From: F23-B02 sp963632825
Lineage (GTDB): Bacteria > Bacillota > Clostridia > Oscillospirales > Oscillospiraceae
NCBI GenBank assembly: GCA_963632825.1
Contig: CAVGWF010000039.1
Coordinates: forward strand, 1-9,743
Length of the DNA: 9,743 bases
Direction: 5' to 3'
The translations under genes and the position numbers were made by a program. The notes below the pieces were generated by a model, which worked only from the letters and a program-made list of their open reading frames with translations, was not told the DNA's origin and searched no databases. Below are positions 6,494 through 9,743 of this stretch, piece by piece. Within the stretch, counting starts at the first letter, position 1. Each line of letters opens with the position of its first letter.

Positions 6494-7690
6494 ATGAAAA
6501 TTCTTGTTATCAACGCAGGCAGCTCTTCCCTGAAGTATCAGCTCATCGACATGGAGACCGAGTCTGTAATGGCTAAGGGCCTTTGCGAGCGCATCGGTCT
6601 CGACGGTCATCTCAAGCACACGCCGCTCGTAGGCGGCAAGCCCGTATTTGACGAGGATGTTGCAATGCCCACCCATGCCGAGGCTATAGCTGCGGTTATT
6701 GACAAGCTCACCAGCGCCGAGTACGGTGTTGTTTCCTCCATGAAGGAGATCGACGCCGTGGGTCACCGTGTCGTTCACGGCGGCGAGAAGTTTGCCTGCT
6801 CCGTCCGCATCGACGACGAGGTCATGGAAGCGCTCAAGGAGTGCACTCCCTTTGCTCCCCTGCACAACCCCGCAAACATCATCGGCATCAACGCCTGCCG
6901 CGATGTTATGGGCGATGTCCCCATGGTCGCAGTGTTCGACACCGCTTTCCATCAGACCATGCCCGGCAAGGCATATATGTACGCCGTTCCCTATGAGTAC
7001 TACAAAAATGACGGCATCCGCCGCTATGGTTTCCACGGCACCTCTCACCGCTATGTTTCCGGCCGCTGCGCAGAGCTCATGGGCAAGCCCATCGAAGAGC
7101 TCAAGATAGTCTCCTGCCACATGGGCAACGGCAGCTCCATCGCAGCTATCGACGGCGGCAAGTGCGTTGACACCTCCATGGGCTTCACTCCTCTGGTCGG
7201 TCTGCCTATGGGCACCCGCTGCGGCGATCTCGACGCAGGCGTTATCCAGTTTATCATGAATAAGTACGGCATCAGTATCGACGAAATGCTCAACATACTC
7301 AACAAGAAGTCCGGCGTTCTGGGTGTTTCCGGCGTCTCCTCCGACTTCCGCGATCTCGACAACGCGGCAGCCGAGGGCAACGACCGTGCACAGCTCGCTC
7401 TGGATATGTTCCACTACTGGGTCGCAAAGGTCGCAGGCTCCTATGTCGCAGCCATGAACGGCGTTGATGCCATCGTGTTCACCGCAGGCGTGGGCGAGAA
7501 CTCCAAGAGCTCCCGCAAGGCCATCTCCGAGTACTTCGGATATCTCGGCGTCACCATCGACGACGATGCAAACTCAAAGCGCGGCGAGGACATCCTGATC
7601 TCCACGCCCGACAGCAAGGTCAAGGTCTTCGTCATCCCCACCAACGAGGAGCTCGTTATCGCACGCGATACCCGCGACATCGTAGGCTAA
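6494..7690 (+). CDS. ackA: Acetate kinase
   Basis: Acetate kinase interconverts acetyl phosphate plus ADP with acetate plus ATP, the ATP-yielding step of acetate fermentation in the cytoplasm. The 398-residue length is normal. Family motifs are present throughout: NAGSSSLKY (7-15), HRVVHGGE (91-98), FDTAFH (148-153), RRYGFHGTSH (176-185), CHMGNGSS (208-215), DTSMGFTPLVGLPMGTRCGDLD (226-247), FTAGVGENS (329-337) and PTNEEL (382-387). Residues matching known catalytic positions (Asn7, Arg92, Asp149, His181, Arg242, Glu385) are all there, so the enzyme should be active. The ATG follows an AGAAAGGA site by 8 bases. Codon use is strongly biased to C-ending codons, as expected for a highly expressed gene. 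No phosphotransacetylase gene is adjacent: the left neighbour is divergent tmcAL and the right one is convergent cls, so ackA is probably monocistronic. Confidence 0.98.
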   Translation: MKILVINAGSSSLKYQLIDMETESVMAKGLCERIGLDGHLKHTPLVGGKPVFDEDVAMPTHAEAIAAVIDKLTSAEYGVVSSMKEIDAVGHRVVHGGEKFACSVRIDDEVMEALKECTPFAPLHNPANIIGINACRDVMGDVPMVAVFDTAFHQTMPGKAYMYAVPYEYYKNDGIRRYGFHGTSHRYVSGRCAELMGKPIEELKIVSCHMGNGSSIAAIDGGKCVDTSMGFTPLVGLPMGTRCGDLDAGVIQFIMNKYGISIDEMLNILNKKSGVLGVSGVSSDFRDLDNAAAEGNDRAQLALDMFHYWVAKVAGSYVAAMNGVDAIVFTAGVGENSKSSRKAISEYFGYLGVTIDDDANSKRGEDILISTPDSKVKVFVIPTNEELVIARDTRDIVG

Positions 7691-7693
7691 ACG

Positions 7694-7736
7694 AAAAAAT
7701 CACTGCCGCCTCTCGACAGAGAAGCGGCAGTTTTTT
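7694..7736. terminator. Bidirectional intrinsic terminator between ackA and cls
   Basis: The 13-base arms ACTGCCGCCTCTC (7702-7714) and GAGAAGCGGCAGT (7719-7731) pair around a GACA loop with one mismatch. Six T (7731-7736) follow on the plus strand. Six A (7694-7699) precede, giving a U-tract on the minus strand. It starts just after the ackA stop and lies about 20 bases from the cls stop, so it can end both convergent transcripts. Confidence 0.92.
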
Positions 7737-7757
7737 ATTCCCAATTCTCATTACAGC

Positions 7758-9281
7758 TTACAGCAGCGGAGCGACGACGCGCAGGAGCCGGTCGATGAGT
7801 TCGCCGAAAAAGCTCATGCGGCAGTCGGAAAGCTCTATTTTGCGGCACTTTTCCATCGTTTCAAGGTCATCGTCGCGCAGCTTCAAAACGGCGGGATTTT
7901 CATACATCAGGGCTGCGCACTCAAAGTGCAGGTACAGGCTGCGGTAATCCATGTTGACGGTTCCGACAACGCCGAGCTTATCGTCGCAGACATAGCTCTT
8001 GGCGTGGATAAAGCCCGGCGTGTATTCATACACCTTCACTCCCGCTCGGATAAGGCTTGCATAATATGAGCGCGTGAGCCGGTAGACCATCTTTTTATCA
8101 GGTATGCCGGGCGTTATAAGACGCACATCAACACCGCGCTTTGCCGCACTGCACAGAGCATTTTGCAGGCTGCTGTCTATGGCAAGATAAGGCGTTGTTA
8201 TATAAACATAGTCGCGCGCCTGATAGAGAATATTCGTGTAGACGGTCTCGCTCGTGTTCTCGTCGTCGAGCGGGCTATCGGAGAAGGCGAGCACATAGCC
8301 GTCGTCCGCACCGCCCTTTTCCTCGTATGACTCGGGCAGAAAATCGGTATAGCCTCCGTCGTTTTCCTCAAAGGCGTTCCACATTTCAAGGAACATTATC
8401 AGGAGATTTTCAGCGCCCGAGCCCTTGAACATGAGTCCGGTGTCCTTCCAGTGCCCGAAACGCACCTTGCGGTTTATATACTCGTCGCTGATATTTATGC
8501 CGCCTATGAAGCCCACCTTGCCGTCGATGACGGTTATCTTGCGGTGGTCACGGTTATTCATGATAATACTCACAAGCGGTACAAACTTGTTGAACGCCAT
8601 TACCCTTATGCCGAAGCTTCGTAATGTCTGACAGTAATTCTGCGGCAGATAATCCGCGCAGCCGACATCATCGTAGATAATGCGCACATCAACCCCCTGC
8701 GCAACCTTGCGCTTGAGTATCTCAAGCACCGAGTCCCACATCTGTCCGAGGTTTATAATGAAGTACTCAAGGAAAATATAATTCTCCGCCTTTTCAAGCT
8801 CCTCGAGCAAGCTTTTGTACATATCCTCGCCCACGGGAAAGTATTCTATCCTTGTATCGCGTCCGGCAATATAACCGCTGTGGTCTTCAAGATAGCGGAA
8901 AAGCCCCCTTGCGCCTATGTCATCATCCGGTATCTCGTCAACTATGCTTTTCCTGTCGAGATAGTACATCTTCGTTTTTTCAAGCTGAACATTCAGCTTT
9001 TCACTTACTATGCGCGTCGGGCGCTTATTGCCGAACAGAACATACATGAGCCCGCCGTACAGCGGCAGGAACGCAATGCACAATATCCAGCTGACCTTAT
9101 ACGACGGATCAATGTCGCTTTTTATGGCATGAAATACCGCTATGAGGCTGAGTATGCGCAGCGCATAGTTTATTACCGGCAGCACCTCGCTCATGCGCAG
9201 AAGCATGGCAAGCAGCCAGACGACCTGTATGAGGATAAGCACCGCCGTTACCGCAGTGCGGGAAAAAATCTTTTTAAGCAA
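7758..9281 (-). CDS. cls: Cardiolipin synthase (phospholipase D family)
   Basis: This enzyme joins two phosphatidylglycerol molecules to make cardiolipin plus glycerol at the cytoplasmic membrane. The 507 residues match bacterial Cls proteins of about 480-510. Hydrophobic segments at about 8-28, 34-52 and 63-83 anchor the N-terminus; the last two fit the usual PLDc_N region. Two phospholipase D HKD motifs are intact: H246-R-K248-x4-D253 followed by GKVGFIGGINI, and H426-A-K428-x4-D433 followed by KLGVVGTVNMDYRS. Catalysis is therefore likely preserved. The start is a TTG at 9281, preceded by GGGAGGT with 7 bases between that site and the start codon; no ATG fits better. The gene is convergent with ackA and divergent from rplU, with its own predicted promoter, so it looks monocistronic. 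The exact lipid donor could differ among Cls subfamilies. Confidence 0.95.
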   Translation of the reverse strand: MLKKIFSRTAVTAVLILIQVVWLLAMLLRMSEVLPVINYALRILSLIAVFHAIKSDIDPSYKVSWILCIAFLPLYGGLMYVLFGNKRPTRIVSEKLNVQLEKTKMYYLDRKSIVDEIPDDDIGARGLFRYLEDHSGYIAGRDTRIEYFPVGEDMYKSLLEELEKAENYIFLEYFIINLGQMWDSVLEILKRKVAQGVDVRIIYDDVGCADYLPQNYCQTLRSFGIRVMAFNKFVPLVSIIMNNRDHRKITVIDGKVGFIGGINISDEYINRKVRFGHWKDTGLMFKGSGAENLLIMFLEMWNAFEENDGGYTDFLPESYEEKGGADDGYVLAFSDSPLDDENTSETVYTNILYQARDYVYITTPYLAIDSSLQNALCSAAKRGVDVRLITPGIPDKKMVYRLTRSYYASLIRAGVKVYEYTPGFIHAKSYVCDDKLGVVGTVNMDYRSLYLHFECAALMYENPAVLKLRDDDLETMEKCRKIELSDCRMSFFGELIDRLLRVVAPLL

Positions 9282-9323
9282 GCACGCTACCTCCCGTTAA
9301 AAATCAATCAGTTCTTTGTGGCT

Positions 9324-9352
9324 ATTATCTCACGCAGACCGCGTTTTTGCAA
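9324..9352 (-). promoter_or_regulatory. Likely cls promoter with extended -10
   Basis: On the minus strand, TTGCAA (9347-9352) lies 17 bases from GATAAT (9324-9329), and the -10 is preceded by TG plus one base. The hexamers match consensus at four and five of six positions. Transcription would begin near 9317, leaving about 36 bases before the TTG start, which includes the GGGAGGT ribosome binding site. Confidence 0.68.
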
Positions 9353-9380
9353 GGCGGCATACAATATAAATAAAAAATTA

Positions 9381-9409
9381 TTGACATTGCCCGGTGTTCG
9401 TGATATGCT
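9381..9409 (+). promoter_or_regulatory. Strong promoter of rplU
   Basis: A perfect -35 box TTGACA (9381-9386) lies 17 bases before TATGCT (9404-9409), which carries an extended -10 TG (9401-9402). The upstream sequence 9361-9380 is very AT-rich and may act as an UP element. Predicted transcription starts near 9416, about 78 bases before the rplU ATG. Confidence 0.82.
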
Positions 9410-9415
9410 ACTTGA

Positions 9416-9493
9416 GCCGCATTGAATGGGTCGAAAGTTCGGAGCATGTCCGGCACCCACGAGAGCGAGACCTGAAGAAAGGATTGTTAGTTT
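9416..9493 (+). ncRNA. Probable L21 leader (cis-regulatory RNA of rplU)
   Basis: The predicted 5' untranslated region of about 78 bases is structured. TGGGT (9427-9431) can pair with ACCCA (9455-9459), enclosing an inner hairpin CGGA (9440-9443) with TCCG (9449-9452) and a GCATG loop. GGTC (9429-9432) could alternatively pair with GACC (9469-9472), just upstream of the AGAAAGGA ribosome binding site (9476-9483). Firmicutes rplU genes are known to carry an L21 leader thought to mediate feedback by the protein. Position, size and structure fit, but the assignment rests on resemblance and was not tested with a covariance model. Confidence 0.62.
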
Positions 9494-9743
9494 ATGAAGC
9501 ACGCTATCATCATGACCGGCGGCAAGCAGTACCGCGTGGCAGAGGGCGATGTCATCTTCGTCGAAAAGCTCGATGTCGAAGCCGGCGAGACCGTTAAGTT
9601 TGACAAGGTTCTTGCAGTTATAGATGAAGAGAACACCGTGTTCGGCGCTCCCGTTATCGACGGCGCTTCCGTTTCCGCGAATGTCGTAAAGAACGGCAAG
9701 GGCAAGAAGGTCCGCGTTTACAAGATGAAGCCCAAAAAGGGTT
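9494..9743 (+). CDS. rplU: 50S ribosomal protein L21 (partial, C-terminus outside window)
   Basis: L21 is a large-subunit ribosomal protein that binds 23S rRNA. The first 83 codons are present, out of about 103 usual for the family. The start MKHAIIMTGGKQYRVAEGD matches the conserved YAII-x-TGGKQY-V opening. The segment VFGAPVIDGASVSANVV (about 54-70) matches the family's G-P-V-GA-V pattern, and the basic run GKGKKVRVYKMKPKKG (about 73-82 and onward) is the start of the rRNA-binding C-terminal part. The ATG follows AGAAAGGA by 10 bases. The gene usually heads a cluster with a small protease-type gene and rpmA (L27), which would lie past the right edge; that cannot be seen here. Confidence 0.96.
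   Translation, partial: MKHAIIMTGGKQYRVAEGDVIFVEKLDVEAGETVKFDKVLAVIDEENTVFGAPVIDGASVSANVVKNGKGKKVRVYKMKPKKG

Noticed and set aside
6470..7414. Long 314-codon open frame on the minus strand opposite ackA
   Set aside because: It lies wholly over a fully motif-supported acetate kinase, has no recognisable domain, and arises from the strong C-ending codon bias of ackA read in reverse.

Overview
The window looks like a chromosomal segment of a Gram-positive, Clostridia-type anaerobe, probably an Oscillospiraceae/Ruminococcaceae-like gut bacterium. This is inferred from AGGAGG/AGAAAGGA ribosome binding sites, TTG and GTG starts, GC-rich genes separated by AT-rich promoter gaps, a TmcAL (YlbM) gene of the Firmicutes type, an acetate kinase, BspA-type leucine-rich repeats and an L21-leader-like element before rplU. 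I see no tRNA, rRNA, CRISPR array, insertion sequence or phage gene. No gene-free stretch exceeds about 220 bases.

Layout. Positions 1-3022 (minus strand) hold a branched-chain amino acid-type ABC importer, transcribed livK-livH-livM. livM runs off the left edge, and the ATPase genes are presumably beyond it. A near-consensus promoter precedes livK. A strong hairpin-plus-U-tract terminator lies between livK and livH, which would give more binding protein than permease. Positions 3238-5121 (plus) encode the most unusual protein here: a MurF-like Mur ligase fused to a C-terminal BspA-type leucine-rich-repeat domain. It is divergent from livK. A long hairpin separates it from the convergent tmcAL gene (5171-6376, minus), a tRNA-Met cytidine acetate ligase. 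tmcAL is divergent from ackA (6494-7690, plus), and their predicted -10 boxes overlap almost exactly. A bidirectional terminator separates ackA from the convergent cardiolipin synthase gene (7758-9281, minus). rplU (ribosomal protein L21) starts at 9494 behind a strong promoter and a structured leader, and is cut by the right edge.

How the genes relate. The importer genes form one operon; the other genes look like single transcription units. Two functional links stand out. Acetate kinase and TmcAL both use acetate and ATP and share one intergenic promoter region. The Mur-ligase/LRR fusion and cardiolipin synthase both concern the cell envelope, but they are not co-transcribed. The fusion protein is the best candidate for undescribed biology: it has a ligase core with non-standard motifs, no export signal, and a repeat domain usually found on secreted or surface proteins.
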